Below, one piece after another: positions 28,111 to 39,384 of a DNA stretch of 64,000 bases. The stretch comes from Shewanella dokdonensis (GTDB lineage: Bacteria > Pseudomonadota > Gammaproteobacteria > Enterobacterales > Shewanellaceae). The first letter of the stretch is position 1, and the number at the start of each line of letters is the position of its first letter. The translations under genes were made by a program, and so were the position numbers. The notes beneath the pieces were generated by a model. It was not told the origin of the DNA, ran no database searches, and worked only from the letters and a program-made list of their open reading frames with translations. The DNA is taken from positions 2,046,001 through 2,110,000 of the forward strand of contig NZ_CP074572.1 of assembly GCF_018394335.1 (NCBI RefSeq), given 5' to 3'.

Positions 28111-29514
28111 TCAGTCCATCGATAGTTCTTTAAGTTTACGGGTAAGCGTGTTCCGTCCCCAACCCAAGCGTTTCGCGGCTTCCTGTTTATGGCCCTGTGT
28201 ATGTTCCAAGGCGGTTTCCAACAAGATACGCTCAAACGCGGGTTGGATTTCTGTCAGCAGATCGTTTTCTCCCTGAGATAGACGCTGATCCAGCCACAGA
28301 CGTAAGGCACTTTGCCAGTCCAGCGAATTACCATTGCCGCTGGCTTGCGCGATCGGTTCTTTGAACAGTTCATGTGGCAGGTCTTGTGGCAGGATCTCTT
28401 GCCCTGACGCCATTACTGTCAGCCAACGACAGGTGTTTTCCAATTGTCTGACGTTTCCTGGCCACGGCAACTGCTGTAATTTTGCGGCAGTTTCCTTGGT
28501 GAGGATTTTCGCTTCTACCCCAATCTCTTTAGCTGCTTGGGCCAAAAAATGCCGAGCTAATTGTGGAATGTCTTCCCGCCGCTGTGACAACGGTGGCAGA
28601 TGAATACGAATAACATTAAGGCGGTGGAACAGGTCTTCGCGGAACTGCCCTTTTTGCACCAAAGACTCTAAATCCTGGTGGGTCGCCGCGATGATACGCA
28701 CGTCCACCCGCACCGGGGAATGTCCGCCGATGCGATAAAACTGGCCGTCTGCCAGCACTCGCAGCAATCGCGTCTGTACATCTAAAGGCATATCCCCAAT
28801 TTCATCAAGAAACAGCGTGCCACCGTTCGCCTGTTCGAAGCGTCCCTGACGCACGTTGGCGGCACCTGTGAAGGCTCCTTTTTCGTGACCAAAGAGTTCC
28901 GATTCGATGAGTTCTTTGGGGATGGCCGCCATGTTTAGTGCAATAAAGGATTGGTCGCGGCGAGGACTGTGTTTGTGCAGTGCTCCGGCCACCAGTTCTT
29001 TCCCTGTTCCGGATTGGCCGTTGATCAGTACGCTAATTGAAGAACGTGACAGACGGCCAATGGCACGAAACACTTCCTGCATGGCCGGGGCTTCGCCGAT
29101 AATTTCTGGGGTGTTGAGCTGAGACTCCACGGGGGCTGGCGAATGTTCGGTGGCGTGGGTGATAGCGCGCTCAACCAGGGTAATGGCTTCATCAATATCA
29201 AAGGGTTTAGGCAGATACTCAAATGCTCCCGCTTGATAAGCGCTGACGGCACTATCCAGATCCGAATGGGCTGTCATGATGATGACCGGAATATGCGGAT
29301 AATGGACATTGATACGTTCCAACAATGTCAGCCCATCCGTGCCTGGCATCCGAATGTCAGACACTATGACTCGCGGTTGGGAAATCTGCAGTGCATCCCA
29401 CAAAGACTCGGCGGCGGCGAAGCTAGCGCAGCTAATTTTGGCACCGCGTAGCGCTCGCTCTAGTACCCAGCGGATCGAGCTGTCGTCATCGAGGATCCAT
29501 ACTTGTTCACTCAT
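28111..29514 (-). CDS. glnG: NtrC (GlnG), sigma-54-dependent nitrogen regulator
   Basis: The 467-residue protein has a receiver domain with the phospho-acceptor in [13 protein letters not shown], an AAA+ domain with Walker [16 protein letters not shown], the sigma-54 contact motif GAFTGA, and FLDEIGDM as Walker B, and a Fis-type helix-turn-helix at the end ([19 protein letters not shown]). This is the NtrC layout. It follows ntrB with a 22-base gap. Its likely target, glnA, is about 5 kb away with matching sites at 36862-36899. Confidence 0.95.
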   Translation of the reverse strand: MSEQVWILDDDSSIRWVLERALRGAKISCASFAAAESLWDALQISQPRVIVSDIRMPGTDGLTLLERINVHYPHIPVIIMTAHSDLDSAVSAYQAGAFEYLPKPFDIDEAITLVERAITHATEHSPAPVESQLNTPEIIGEAPAMQEVFRAIGRLSRSSISVLINGQSGTGKELVAGALHKHSPRRDQSFIALNMAAIPKELIESELFGHEKGAFTGAANVRQGRFEQANGGTLFLDEIGDMPLDVQTRLLRVLADGQFYRIGGHSPVRVDVRIIAATHQDLESLVQKGQFREDLFHRLNVIRIHLPPLSQRREDIPQLARHFLAQAAKEIGVEAKILTKETAAKLQQLPWPGNVRQLENTCRWLTVMASGQEILPQDLPHELFKEPIAQASGNGNSLDWQSALRLWLDQRLSQGENDLLTEIQPAFERILLETALEHTQGHKQEAAKRLGWGRNTLTRKLKELSMD

Positions 29515-29536
29515 ATTGTTCCCTCTTCTGCAGACC

Positions 29537-30604
29537 TTATAAGTTGTCCTGATCCAGATTGATAGGTAGGGTCAGGCTAAATTCTGTGTGGCCAGGGGCC
29601 GAATTACAGTCGATACGGCCACCATGTAAACGAGCAATGTTGTGGGCGATAGAGAGCCCCAAACCGTTGCCATCTTTACGACCGGTTACCATTGGATAAA
29701 ACAAAGTATCGACTAATTCAGGCGCAATACCTGGGCCGTTATCGATGATCGACAGGATCAACGCTAACTTGTGACGTTGTGTGCCAATTGTGACCTGATG
29801 TGCGGTACGGGTACGGATCATGATGTCTCCGACCTTTTGCTGTTCCAGCGCCTGAATGGCATTTTGCACAATGTTCAAAATAGCTTGCTGTAGTTGGTCT
29901 TCATCCATCGGCAAGTCGGGGATGGAAGGGTCATAATCCTGCCGCAACCGGATATTCGGCGGTAAGGTGACACTCACCAGATTCAATACCTTCTGAATGA
30001 CCATGTGAATATTCAGTACCTTGTGTAGCGAAGGTTTTTGCGGCCCAAGCAGGCGATCAACCAAACTGCGGAGCCGGTCTGCCTGCTCAATAATCAGTGT
30101 GGTGAACTCACGCAGATGTTCATCGCTAAGTTCTCTGGACAGCAGTTGTGCTGCGCCGCGCAGTCCCCCCAGCGGATTTTTGATCTCGTGGGCCAGATTA
30201 CGCACCAGAAACTGTGCCGCCTGTTGTTGGGCATCCAGCGTCAGTTGTTGGTGAATACGCCGCTGTTGATCCACTTGCCGTAATTCCAGCACACTGTGCG
30301 GTGGCTGTTCGGCATCGTGTTCTATGGGCACCAGTGTTAAGTCAACCGTGTGGTGTTGCCCATCAAGGGTGACCAATTGTGTGGTATTGACGGTGAGTCC
30401 CTGTTGGCCGGTGATGGCGCTTTTAAGCACTTTGGCATCAATGACCAGCATATGCAGGTTGTCGGTCAACGGCTGTTCTTTCAGCTTATGGCTGGAAACT
30501 CCCAGCAGTTGCTCTGCTGCTGCATTGGCGTACGCCGGACGCAACTCGCCGTCGATAACCAATACCGCAGTCACCAGATGATTGAGCAGTAAATTCGTGT
30601 CCAT
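29537..30604 (-). CDS. glnL: NtrB (GlnL), nitrogen-sensing histidine kinase
   Basis: The product of about 355 residues is a soluble kinase: an N-terminal PAS domain (LLNHLVTAVLVIDGELRPAYAN), the H-box LAHEIKNPLGGLRGAAQLL, and an ATPase domain with DNGPGI and KDGNGLGLSIAHNIA. NtrB phosphorylates and dephosphorylates NtrC under control of PII. The ATG at 30604 has GGAAAT about 9 bases upstream; two bases of choice (30610) remain. It forms an operon with glnG. Confidence 0.93.
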   Translation of the reverse strand: MDTNLLLNHLVTAVLVIDGELRPAYANAAAEQLLGVSSHKLKEQPLTDNLHMLVIDAKVLKSAITGQQGLTVNTTQLVTLDGQHHTVDLTLVPIEHDAEQPPHSVLELRQVDQQRRIHQQLTLDAQQQAAQFLVRNLAHEIKNPLGGLRGAAQLLSRELSDEHLREFTTLIIEQADRLRSLVDRLLGPQKPSLHKVLNIHMVIQKVLNLVSVTLPPNIRLRQDYDPSIPDLPMDEDQLQQAILNIVQNAIQALEQQKVGDIMIRTRTAHQVTIGTQRHKLALILSIIDNGPGIAPELVDTLFYPMVTGRKDGNGLGLSIAHNIARLHGGRIDCNSAPGHTEFSLTLPINLDQDNL

Positions 30605-30720
30605 CGGCATATTTCCAGATCGTTTGCACCATAATAGTGCGCCATTCTGGTGCGAGCTGCAAGACGGTACCGGTTCCGTAAAAAGACGCAATAATGTATA
30701 TAACTATATGAATTAAATAG

Positions 30721-31274
30721 TTATCCATTGCCTCTTTTAACACTCGGTGCCGGAATTGCAGGTTTGATTAGCCCAGCTTGGTGCAGAAAAATGGTAATTT
30801 CTGAGCTGGATGCAAGGACTTTGCCGTTTTGCTGTACGACCTTAAGTTGCAGCTGGTGTTCGCCGCGGTCAATATCCTTCAGGGAGAACAAGGCTGAGGC
30901 TTGGGCGTCAGTGGTGGCGACGCCATCAATATACAGCTGCAGATAATGGCCGGACGCCAGTTGTGGTTGAACTTCCCCGTCACCGTGAAGTCTCCGGCAT
31001 TGTCGCGGATGGTTTCTTCATGGTGCGGCGACACAATGCTGACCTGGTACCGTGTTTTTTGCTCGGTGGTTTCTTCGCTGTCATTGGCAACCGAAATGGG
31101 CTTAACCGGCGGCATACTGACTTGATTACTGGTATTTTCACGCAACTGCACCTGCTGTGCATCTGCATGTGGCTGATCGCTGTAATGGATGTTGCCATCC
31201 TTATCTACCCATTTATAGACGGTTGCTTGAGCGGCAACTGACCACAGGCAAAGGATTACCAGCCAAGTGCGCAT
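30721..31274 (-). CDS. DUF4124 exported protein (frameshifted)
   Basis: The product of about 184 residues has a signal peptide and the DUF4124 motif VYKWVDKDGNIHYSDQPH immediately after it. The frame breaks near 30965-30966, where one base is missing; corrected, it continues FNPQLASGHYLQLYIDGV and ends at 30721 with a beta-sandwich-like tail (GEHQLQLKVVQQNGKVLASS). Such proteins are periplasmic and of unknown function. It lies 116 bases upstream of ntrB on the same strand and may share the transcript. Confidence 0.7.
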
Positions 31275-31364
31275 GAGCCATTCCTGTCGTTGGTTATTAT
31301 TTTGTTAAGACTAGCTTGTAAAAAGCGCCTTGCCCAGCGAAATCCAGCGCTTCAATAACAAGAT

Positions 31365-33305
31365 TTATTGGCGGCTAGCGGCTAGCTGGAATGGCCGTTG
31401 CCAATGCAGCCAGGAATATAATTGGGCAATATCTTGCAGCAGCCACAAATGTACCTCATCACTGGCAATTGCGGTTTCAGGCAACACCGACCACTGCGGT
31501 TGCAGACGTCGACGGAACAATGGTGACCAGGCTGCCAACTGCTGACTCAATGGCTGTAATTGGGGTTGCTGGCCTTGTCGCGCTAATACCACCAGCGTGC
31601 AATGTAAGGTCAGCCCCAGCCATAGGAAACTCTGCCAGTCTTGCAGCTCTCTGGCGGAGGTGTTGGGTTCTAATTTCATATAGCTGATCTCCATGCTCAA
31701 TTGGCGTAGTGCCGCATGAGCCTGCCAGCGTAAGGCGATGTCTGGTGCGCCATCGGCAATGGTCTGTAGCCATTGTTGTTCCAGTTCCACAAAATGGCAG
31801 ACATAGTTATCCAACCAGCGACGGGTCCAACTGGGAATAAACAGGTACATGGCTAAAACCGACAATACCACGCCTGTCAGCGTATCTAGCGCGCGATAAA
31901 ATGCAATATAAGGTTCGGCGGGCAGTAATAGTGTAATGGCAAATACCATCATGACTGTCAGCCAGAATACATGGATCTCGTAACGGGCTTTATAGTAAGT
32001 GGCAAATGCTAAAAATAGTGTCAGGCAGGTGGCGGGCAACAACCAGGCGCCTGTGCCGCAATACCACACGAGCCCCAATGCCAGCAATGAACCCAGCAGT
32101 GTGCCATAAAAGCGGCCCCAGATACGTAACTGCAACTGTCCAAGTGGCGCAGCCATCAAAAGAATAAAAGCGGTCAATGTGACCCAATACCCTTGCTGGA
32201 ATGGCAGCAGTTCAACGACTAATTGACAGCAGAATAAAGTGAACAGAATGCGTAAGCCGTGGTGCCATTCCCGCGACCCCTTATGCAGCGCTTTGCGCCA
32301 CTGGGTTTTTATGCTGTCAGCATCGGAAGGCCAGATAAGTTTCAGAATTGTGCGCCAATTGGCAGGTAGCGGAGCGTCAGGCTGTAATGCCTGTTGGATC
32401 TGTTGCTCAACCGCCGCCAGTGTAGGATGTTGTCCATTTTCCAGCGGCAGTGTTGGTAGCTGCGCTTCTCGATGTAGAAAACGGTCAAAGTTAGCTGCAA
32501 ATTCAAGCAGATAATGCTGCAATGCCTCTGCGTTGTTGACACTGGTTTCATGCTGACGGATACGGCCAACTTCTTCCATGGCCTCGATTAGTTGCAGTTG
32601 TGAGCGTAACCCTCCGGCAATACGCTTTACGGCACTATTGTCGGGCATTTCCTGTAACCAGTGAGCCAATACGGCAATCGCATCATCCAATTGCTCACGC
32701 AATGCCAATCGTTTCCCAACGTTAGCGGCATCAGAGTAGCCCAGAATGGCACACCAACTGATAAACTGCTGGGTAACTTTGGCGAGCAGTTGCTCGCCTT
32801 GGCGAATAGACAACCACGGGCCAGCTATTACGGCGCTTAGCATGGCGCTCCAGCTACCAAACGCGGTGGACAGTAGCACCATCAGCCAAGGGGTATCGGT
32901 TTCCAGCAGATGCATGGCACAGATTAATGAAAAACCCGCATTGTACGTTAGTAGCTGAATATACTTACGTTGGTTGGAGCATAAGCCATACAACAGGCCA
33001 ATGAGCATCAGCACGGCAATCCCCAGCAACGGCTGGATGAGACTCAGCAGCGCCAGCCCCGCCCCGATACAACATAACACCGCCGATAAACTCAGCAACG
33101 TCAGACGCTTGGGATAGGCAATATTACGGCCTTGCACTCCTACCAGCCAGGCGCAAATCAAGGCGTTGACACCACTCGCGGTATCACCAACGGCTGAAAA
33201 CAACAATAGCCCCGCCATCATTGGCAGGCCAATGCGCAGTCCTTCTGGAAGATCAGATCTATCCGGTAACCAGTGCAGCACCAGCGTTATTATTTTGGAA
33301 AACAT
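31365..33305 (-). CDS. FUSC/YccS-family membrane protein
   Basis: The 646-residue protein has two sets of hydrophobic segments (residues about 25-165 and 375-500) separated by a long cytoplasmic helical region, the layout of FUSC-domain proteins such as YccS and YhfK and aromatic acid exporters. Residues RYEIHVFWLTVMMVFAITLLL lie in the second set. Substrate unknown. It is convergent with nothing and lies upstream of the DUF4124 gene on the same strand. Confidence 0.75.
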   Translation of the reverse strand: MFSKIITLVLHWLPDRSDLPEGLRIGLPMMAGLLLFSAVGDTASGVNALICAWLVGVQGRNIAYPKRLTLLSLSAVLCCIGAGLALLSLIQPLLGIAVLMLIGLLYGLCSNQRKYIQLLTYNAGFSLICAMHLLETDTPWLMVLLSTAFGSWSAMLSAVIAGPWLSIRQGEQLLAKVTQQFISWCAILGYSDAANVGKRLALREQLDDAIAVLAHWLQEMPDNSAVKRIAGGLRSQLQLIEAMEEVGRIRQHETSVNNAEALQHYLLEFAANFDRFLHREAQLPTLPLENGQHPTLAAVEQQIQQALQPDAPLPANWRTILKLIWPSDADSIKTQWRKALHKGSREWHHGLRILFTLFCCQLVVELLPFQQGYWVTLTAFILLMAAPLGQLQLRIWGRFYGTLLGSLLALGLVWYCGTGAWLLPATCLTLFLAFATYYKARYEIHVFWLTVMMVFAITLLLPAEPYIAFYRALDTLTGVVLSVLAMYLFIPSWTRRWLDNYVCHFVELEQQWLQTIADGAPDIALRWQAHAALRQLSMEISYMKLEPNTSARELQDWQSFLWLGLTLHCTLVVLARQGQQPQLQPLSQQLAAWSPLFRRRLQPQWSVLPETAIASDEVHLWLLQDIAQLYSWLHWQRPFQLAASRQ

Positions 33306-33398
33306 GGGATCAAATGTGGGGATGAATTAACTACTGCTTATTTTAATCCATTCCCCACGGTTATTTCAGTGGCTACCCACAGATATTTTTCTGAATTT

Positions 33399-34153
33399 TC
33401 AGATAAACATGCCCCCGATGCTTCAATGCGCTGGGCGGTGATCCAATGAGCCTCTTCTGATAGCAGTAGCGCCACTGCATTGCCAATATCTTCTGGCAAG
33501 CCAACTCGTCCCAGTGCGGTTTGTGCTGCGATGTAGCGATTCATCTCTGGATTATCGCGTACCACACCACCACTGAAATCGGTTTCGATAGCACCGGGGG
33601 CGAGCACGTTGACACGTATCTGGCGTGGCCCGAGCTCTTTTGCCCAGTAGCGAGTGAGCACTTCTATGGCACCTTTCATCGCCGCATACGCACCTGAACC
33701 ATTAATGGCAAAGCGTGCCAGACCACTGGAGATGTTCAGTACTGAGCCGCCATCACTGAGCAACGGCAGTAATGCCTGTGTCAGAAACATCGGGCCTTTG
33801 AGGTGGATGCGGTATAGCTCATCAAATTGCGTCTCAGTGGTTTCCGCTAACAGTTGGTGCAGGCCCGTGCCAGCGTTATTGACCAGATGGTTCAAGGATG
33901 CTCCCTGCCACTGCTGTTGTAATAGCTTGGCTACGGTATGGGTAAAGTCGGCAAAGCGACTGCTGTCTGCCACATCTAATTGCAGTATTTCAGCCTTACG
34001 GCCAAGTTTGAACACCTGTTGTTGGACGTCCGTTGCCGCGCTGGCGTTATGTTGGTAGGTGAGAATAAGGTCGTGTCCGCGAGCAGCAAGTGCTAAAGCC
34101 ATTTGTCTTCCAAGGCCGCGGCTGGCACCGGTGATCAGGGTTATCTGTTGCAT
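33399..34153 (-). CDS. SDR oxidoreductase, FabG-like (frameshifted at the end)
   Basis: The protein of about 251 residues has the Rossmann motif TGASRGLG, NNAG, and the catalytic triad residues Ser in LNISSGLARF and Tyr-Lys in YAAMKGAIE, which define a classical short-chain dehydrogenase. One base is missing in the CCCCC run at 33412-33416; corrected, the protein ends EASGGMFI at 33399, the usual end of the family. It is divergent from a LysR regulator, which probably controls it. Substrate unknown. Confidence 0.82.
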
Positions 34154-34264
34154 GGGTTGTCTCCAATATCACATGAGTTGATGTCGAGATCAGCATATTG
34201 ATTTGCATTTAGTGGATAAACATCCTTATAAAGGATAGATATGTGCCAATTTAGGGATAATTAA

Positions 34265-35179
34265 ATGCAGGATAGATTGGAGGCGATCCGTATTTTCTTG
34301 CGAGTAGCAGAGTTAGGCAGTTTTACCCGCGCCAGCGATAGTCTGGGAATTTCGCGCACCCAAGTGTCTAAAACGGTGCAACAGCTGGAACAGCAATGGC
34401 AAGTTCGTTTGTTACAGCGGACGACCCGCACAGTACGGTTAACGGTGGACGGTGAACAGTGTCTGCAACGCTGTCAGGCGCTTCTGGCCGAATATAGCGA
34501 ACTGGAAGAGCAGTTTCTGCGGCGGGAGCAGGTGCTCAGTGGGCGTATCCGTCTTGATATGTCACAAGGCTTTGCTCGACAGTTGTTGTTTCCGGCATTG
34601 CAGACATTTATGGCACAGCATCCACAGCTGATATTGGAGATCAGCAGTACCGATCGCAAAGTGGATATTGTGGCTGAAGGGTTTGATGCGGTGCTACGGG
34701 TCGGCAAACTGGAGCAGGAAGGCGTAGTGGCGAAAAAACTGGGGTATCTGCAACAGGTGAGTGTGGCTTCAATGGTATATTTACAACGCTATGGTATGCC
34801 GCAAACACTCAAGGATTTGGCACAACATCAATGGGTTCAATATGTCACGGCTTTCGGTAATGTCGGCGGCTTTGAATATATTGATGGAAAAACATCACAA
34901 ATATTGGCAATGCCGACCAGAGTGTTTGTCAATAACAGTGCCGCTTATGTTGCAGCTTGTCGTGGTCATCTCGGCATTATCCAGTCACCAATAATGGGCC
35001 TGAATCCATATCTCAAAACCGGCGAGTTACAGCAGATCCTGCCGGATATTCTGGTGCCCAGTATGCCGGTGTATTTGTTGTATCCCCATCGTCGTCACAT
35101 GTCACAGCGGTTACGTTTACTCAGTGATTGGCTAACACAGCTGTTTGCTGCTGGCGAGGGCACAGTGTTAAGTTGTTGA
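34265..35179 (+). CDS. LysR-family regulator divergent from the SDR gene
   Basis: The 304-residue protein has the LysR helix-turn-helix (LGSFTRASDSLGISRTQVSKTVQQLE) and an effector-binding domain with ISSTDRKVDIVAEGFDAVLRVG, as in the CrgA/AaeR-type subgroup. It is divergent from the SDR gene with 111 bases between start codons, the classic arrangement for direct control of the neighbour. Confidence 0.88.
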   Translation: MQDRLEAIRIFLRVAELGSFTRASDSLGISRTQVSKTVQQLEQQWQVRLLQRTTRTVRLTVDGEQCLQRCQALLAEYSELEEQFLRREQVLSGRIRLDMSQGFARQLLFPALQTFMAQHPQLILEISSTDRKVDIVAEGFDAVLRVGKLEQEGVVAKKLGYLQQVSVASMVYLQRYGMPQTLKDLAQHQWVQYVTAFGNVGGFEYIDGKTSQILAMPTRVFVNNSAAYVAACRGHLGIIQSPIMGLNPYLKTGELQQILPDILVPSMPVYLLYPHRRHMSQRLRLLSDWLTQLFAAGEGTVLSC

Positions 35180-35204
35180 AGATATTGGTGGCCTAAAAAT
35201 AAGT

Positions 35205-35228
35205 GCCCCGGGATAAACCCGGGGCTTT
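35205..35228. terminator. Terminator between LysR gene and glnA
   Basis: GCCCCGGG and CCCGGGGC pair perfectly around an ATAAA loop and are followed by TTTATT on the plus strand. It lies between convergent genes and can end the LysR transcript; on the minus strand it is followed by ACTTATTTTT and may also help end glnA. Confidence 0.75.
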
Positions 35229-35278
35229 ATTGTTATACTCCGATGGCTTGACTCATCGGGTTGATTGCAGGGCAATCC

Positions 35279-36691
35279 TTACAGGCTGTAGTACAGCTCA
35301 AATTCTACTGGATGAGTAGTACGGTTAACTTTCTCTGATTCAGCAGTCTTCAGGGCGATGTAAGAATCGATGAAGTCATCAGAGAACACCCCACCCTTGG
35401 TGAGGAAGTCGCGGTCGGCATCCAATGCTTCCAGGGCAATATCCAGTGACTCAGCTACTGTTGGGATTGCCAGCGCTTCTTCGGCAGGCAGATCGTACAG
35501 GTCTTTGTCCATAGCATCGCCAGGGTGGATCTTATTCTGGATACCGTCCAGGCCCGCCATCATCAGCGCGGCAAAGGCCAAGTATGGGTTTGCTGCTGGA
35601 TCAGGGAAGCGAGTTTCGATACGACGTGCTTTTGGTGATGGCACCACTGGAATACGGATAGACGCACTGCGGTTACGGGCAGAATAAGCCAGCATTACTG
35701 GTGCTTCAAAGTGTGGAACCAGACGCTTGTATGAGTTAGTGCTTGGGTTGGTGAAAGCATTCAGTGCACGAGCGTGCTTGATGATGCCACCAATATAGTA
35801 CAGACACAGTTCAGACAGACCGCCGTATTTATCACCAGAAAACAGGTTAACCCCATCTTTTGCCAGTGACTGATGCACGTGCATACCGCTGCCGTTATCG
35901 CCCATGATAGGTTTTGGCATAAAGGTGGCGGTTTTGCCGTAGGCGTGCGCCATGTTGTGCACAACATATTTCAGGGTCAGGATTTCGTCAGCTTTGGCTG
36001 TCAGAGTGTTAAAGCGAGTCGCAATTTCATTCTGCCCAGCAGTGGCCACTTCGTGGTGATGAGCTTCAACTTTCAGCCCCATTTCTTCCAGCACCAGACA
36101 GGTGGCACTACGCCAGTCTTGTGATGAATCGACAGGAGGTACTGGAAAGTAACCACCTTTCACCATTGGACGGTGGCCAGTGTTGCCTTCTTCATATTCG
36201 TTAGCAGAACTCCAAGCCGCTTCTTTAGCACCGATTTTGTAGAAGTTGCCAGACATGTCTGAACCGAAACGCACATCGTCAAATACGAAAAATTCTGGTT
36301 CTGGGCCAATCAGTACAGTGTCGGCAATGCCAGTTGCTTTCAGATATTCTTCTGCTTTCTTGGCAATAGAACGTGGGTCGCGGTTGTAGCCCTGCATAGT
36401 TGCAGGTTCAAGCACGTCACAACGGATGATAGCGGTGGTTTCTTCAGTGAAAGGATCCAGTACAAAGGTAGACGCGTCAGGCATCAGCACCATGTCAGAT
36501 TCATTAATGCCTTTCCAGCCAGCAATAGAAGAACCGTCAAACATTTTACCGTCTTCGAAGAAATCCGCATCTACCTGATGAGAAGGTACTGATACGTGCT
36601 GTTCTTTACCTTTGGTATCAACAAAACGCAAATCGACAAACTTTACTTCCAACTCTTCGAGTTGTTTTAAAACGGACTCAACTGATGACAT
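35279..36691 (-). CDS. glnA: GlnA, glutamine synthetase type I
   Basis: The 470-residue enzyme makes glutamine from glutamate and ammonia. Family motifs seen are [42 protein letters not shown] and the adenylylation region [11 protein letters not shown], with the tyrosine that is modified by the adenylyltransferase. I chose the ATG at 36691, which has CGGAGG 6 bases upstream. The promoter region holds a sigma-54 element and two NtrC sites, and the NtrB/NtrC genes lie 5 kb away rather than directly downstream as in Escherichia coli. Confidence 0.97.
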   Translation of the reverse strand: MSSVESVLKQLEELEVKFVDLRFVDTKGKEQHVSVPSHQVDADFFEDGKMFDGSSIAGWKGINESDMVLMPDASTFVLDPFTEETTAIIRCDVLEPATMQGYNRDPRSIAKKAEEYLKATGIADTVLIGPEPEFFVFDDVRFGSDMSGNFYKIGAKEAAWSSANEYEEGNTGHRPMVKGGYFPVPPVDSSQDWRSATCLVLEEMGLKVEAHHHEVATAGQNEIATRFNTLTAKADEILTLKYVVHNMAHAYGKTATFMPKPIMGDNGSGMHVHQSLAKDGVNLFSGDKYGGLSELCLYYIGGIIKHARALNAFTNPSTNSYKRLVPHFEAPVMLAYSARNRSASIRIPVVPSPKARRIETRFPDPAANPYLAFAALMMAGLDGIQNKIHPGDAMDKDLYDLPAEEALAIPTVAESLDIALEALDADRDFLTKGGVFSDDFIDSYIALKTAESEKVNRTTHPVEFELYYSL

Positions 36692-36782
36692 TCTAAAGCC
36701 TCCGGATAGGGTATGGTTTATGCCCTTTGTCAACTTTGTGTAAGCTCTGCGCTAGGCGCTGCCTGTAATTAGGGCTTCTATA

Positions 36783-36798
36783 AGCCAGAGCTGTGCCA
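36783..36798 (-). promoter_or_regulatory. sigma-54 promoter of glnA
   Basis: The minus strand reads TGGCAC-AGCTC-TGGCT, compared with the sigma-54 consensus TGGCAC-N5-TTGCW: the -24 GG and -12 GC are both present at the right spacing, with a single mismatch. It lies about 90 bases upstream of the glnA start codon. Confidence 0.8.
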
Positions 36799-36861
36799 GA
36801 TTTTTAACACGCTGAAATCAAAGGGTATGTTTGAATATGGCGCAAATAAAGTAGTTAATAT

Positions 36862-36878
36862 TGCACGCTATTGGTGCA
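36862..36878. promoter_or_regulatory. NtrC binding site 1 upstream of glnA
   Basis: TGCACGCTATTGGTGCA is a 17-base near-palindrome matching the NtrC consensus TGCACC-N5-GGTGCA. It lies about 65 bases upstream of the sigma-54 -24 element, like the enhancer sites at glnA of Escherichia coli. Confidence 0.8.
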
Positions 36879-36882
36879 ATGT

Positions 36883-36899
36883 TGCTATTTTATGGTGCA
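36883..36899. promoter_or_regulatory. NtrC binding site 2 upstream of glnA
   Basis: TGCTATTTTATGGTGCA has one good NtrC half-site and one degenerate one. It is 21 bases from site 1 centre to centre, that is two helical turns, so both dimers lie on one face of the DNA. Confidence 0.65.
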
Positions 36900-37447
36900 A
36901 GTCATGCTGCGGCGCACTAGTACGGAGTCATGTAACTTCGCCGAAATATGACCACTTATGCTGCTATCTGCCTTGGCTAGAGTAGAGCGCTCTTGAGGGT
37001 AAATCAACCGTTATCGCCTTGTTGTGAAAATCTTAAAAGAACGCCGACATTTCCTATAAACCAATGTTTTTATGAGCCGCAAATTTTGCACTATAAAAGG
37101 TTAGCGTGCTAAAAAATGCTTTTCACATGCACAAATAACAAGGGTTCCTTATGGTGACATTTAACAACTATTATCATGGATAAAAAGTGGTCAACATTGA
37201 GCCCTTCGTTTTATGCACATTACAATCTTGCCCCAACTTGGTGATATGTCTGCCCAGAAAAAACGAAGCGACTTTTGCCACTGCTACTACGGCTCGGGTG
37301 TAGAGAGTAAATTGTATAAATTAATATCAATGACACATAGCTCAGTGTATAATCGCCGCCTTTCCGCAAGAATTAACGTATCCGGCGGCGAAATTTTTTG
37401 TCCGCGGGCATGCAGTCCCCGATGCAAACAAAGGCGTCACAAGTAAA

Positions 37448-39271
37448 ATGTCGAGTGAACTCAATAAATTAAGAAACATCGCGATTATCGCGCATGTTGA
37501 CCATGGCAAAACTACCCTCGTGGATAAGTTATTGTCGCAGTCCGGCACTTTGGCCTCCCGTGGTGAAGCGGTTGAGCGAGTAATGGACTCCAACGATCTG
37601 GAAAAAGAACGTGGTATTACTATTTTGGCGAAAAACACTGCCATTCGTTGGCAGGACTATCGCATCAATATCGTAGATACTCCCGGGCACGCTGACTTCG
37701 GTGGTGAAGTAGAACGTGTGTTATCCATGGTGGACTCGGTCTTACTGCTGGTAGACGCCGTTGATGGACCAATGCCTCAGACCCGTTTCGTGACCAAGAA
37801 AGCCTTTGCTCAGGGACTGAAACCTATTGTGGTTATCAACAAGATTGACCGTCCTGGGGCTCGCCCTGACTGGGTGATTGATCAGGTGTTCGACTTGTTT
37901 GTTAACTTAGGTGCGACTGATGCACAGCTGGATTTCCCAATTGTGTATACCTCAGCACTGAACGGTTACGCTTCATTGGATCCTGCCACTCACAGCGATG
38001 ATATGACCCCGCTGTTCCAGACCATTATCGACAAAGTGTCTCCGCCAGATGCGGATGATGAAGGTCCGTTCCAGATGCAGATTTCGCAACTGGATTACAG
38101 CTCTTATGTTGGTGTTATTGGGGTTGGCCGTATCAAACGCGGTAGTGTAAAAACTAACCAGCAGGTGACTGTGGTTGGTGCCGATGGCAAAACTCGTAAT
38201 GGCAAAGTGGGTCAGGTATTGGGTTATCTTGGACTGGAACGTAACGAAGTTACCGAAGCGGATGCGGGTGACATTGTGGCCATTACCGGTCTTGGTGAAC
38301 TGAAGATTTCTGACACAGTATGTGCCACTGGCAATGTGGAAGCCTTGCCTGCACTAACCGTTGATGAACCGACCATGACCATGACCTTCCAGGTAAACAC
38401 TTCACCGTTTGCCGGCAAAGAAGGTAAGTTTGTCACCTCCCGTAATATTCTCGAACGTTTGCAGACTGAGTTGGTACACAACGTAGCGCTGCGCGTGGAA
38501 GAAACCGATAGCCCAGATCGTTTTAAAGTGTCTGGTCGCGGTGAGTTGCACTTGTCGATCCTGATCGAAAACATGCGTCGTGAAGGCTACGAACTAGCCG
38601 TTTCTCGTCCAGAAGTGATCATTAAAGAGATCGATGGCGTAAAATGCGAGCCTTACGAGCAGTTGACCGTTGATGTGGAAGAACAACATCAAGGTACTGT
38701 TATTGAAAAACTCGGTATCCGTAAAGCGGATATGAAGGACATGCAACCCGATGGTAAAGGTCGTGTGCGTATCGACTTTATGATCCCTAGCCGTGGCCTG
38801 ATTGGTTTCCAGACCGACTTTATGACCTCGACTTCTGGTACTGGTCTGCTGTATCACTCTTTTGATCACTATGGTCCTTTGAAAGAAGGTGATATTGGTC
38901 AGCGGGCCAATGGCGTATTGATCTCTAATGCTACCGGTAAGGCACTGACCTATTCACTGTTCTATTTGCAGGAACGTGGTCGTCTGTTTATTGGTCACGC
39001 AGCAGAAATTTATGAAGGTCAGATTGTGGGTATCCACAGCCGTTCCAACGATCTGACAGTGAACTGTCTGAAAGGAAAGCAGCTGACCAACATCCGTGCT
39101 TCCGGTACTGACGAAGCTCAGACGCTGACTCCGCCGATTGTGATGACACTGGAACAAGCGCTGGAGTTCATTGACGATGATGAACTGGTGGAAGTTACAC
39201 CAAAAAGCATTCGCTTGCGTAAGAAGTATCTGACCGAGATGGATCGTAAACGCGCATACCGTCAGAGTTAA
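37448..39271 (+). CDS. typA: TypA/BipA, ribosome-associated GTPase
   Basis: The 607-residue translational GTPase has G1 [16 protein letters not shown]3 [12 protein letters not shown] and G4 NKIDRP, followed by EF-G-like domains and a C-terminal domain with [13 protein letters not shown]. The length is standard. BipA supports ribosome assembly at low temperature and stress responses. It is divergent from glnA. Confidence 0.96.
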   Translation: MSSELNKLRNIAIIAHVDHGKTTLVDKLLSQSGTLASRGEAVERVMDSNDLEKERGITILAKNTAIRWQDYRINIVDTPGHADFGGEVERVLSMVDSVLLLVDAVDGPMPQTRFVTKKAFAQGLKPIVVINKIDRPGARPDWVIDQVFDLFVNLGATDAQLDFPIVYTSALNGYASLDPATHSDDMTPLFQTIIDKVSPPDADDEGPFQMQISQLDYSSYVGVIGVGRIKRGSVKTNQQVTVVGADGKTRNGKVGQVLGYLGLERNEVTEADAGDIVAITGLGELKISDTVCATGNVEALPALTVDEPTMTMTFQVNTSPFAGKEGKFVTSRNILERLQTELVHNVALRVEETDSPDRFKVSGRGELHLSILIENMRREGYELAVSRPEVIIKEIDGVKCEPYEQLTVDVEEQHQGTVIEKLGIRKADMKDMQPDGKGRVRIDFMIPSRGLIGFQTDFMTSTSGTGLLYHSFDHYGPLKEGDIGQRANGVLISNATGKALTYSLFYLQERGRLFIGHAAEIYEGQIVGIHSRSNDLTVNCLKGKQLTNIRASGTDEAQTLTPPIVMTLEQALEFIDDDELVEVTPKSIRLRKKYLTEMDRKRAYRQS

Positions 39272-39302
39272 TATCTGCTGATCGAAAGTCATCCAGCTTG
39301 TT

Positions 39303-39330
39303 AATCCCCCATTTATGGGGGATTTTTTTG
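39303..39330 (+). terminator. typA terminator
   Basis: AATCCCCC and GGGGGATT pair around ATTTAT and are followed by TTTTT. It lies 31 bases after the typA stop. Confidence 0.85.
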
Positions 39331-39384
39331 TCTAAAAATAGCCTTTAGATAGCTTATCTCTCGCTTGTAGCGTAAGGCAAAAAT

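Larger units (their letters stand above)
36692..37447. other. glnA-typA divergent region
   Basis: This 756-base gap holds the glnA sigma-54 promoter and NtrC sites (annotated separately) and the upstream region of typA, which includes an AT-rich stretch around 37310-37350 (TTGTATAAATTAATATC). A 77-codon open frame from 37213 has no coding features and no ribosome site and is not accepted. Confidence 0.7.

Noticed and set aside
37213..37446. 77-codon open frame upstream of typA
   Set aside because: It lies in the typA leader, has no coding features and no ribosome-binding site.
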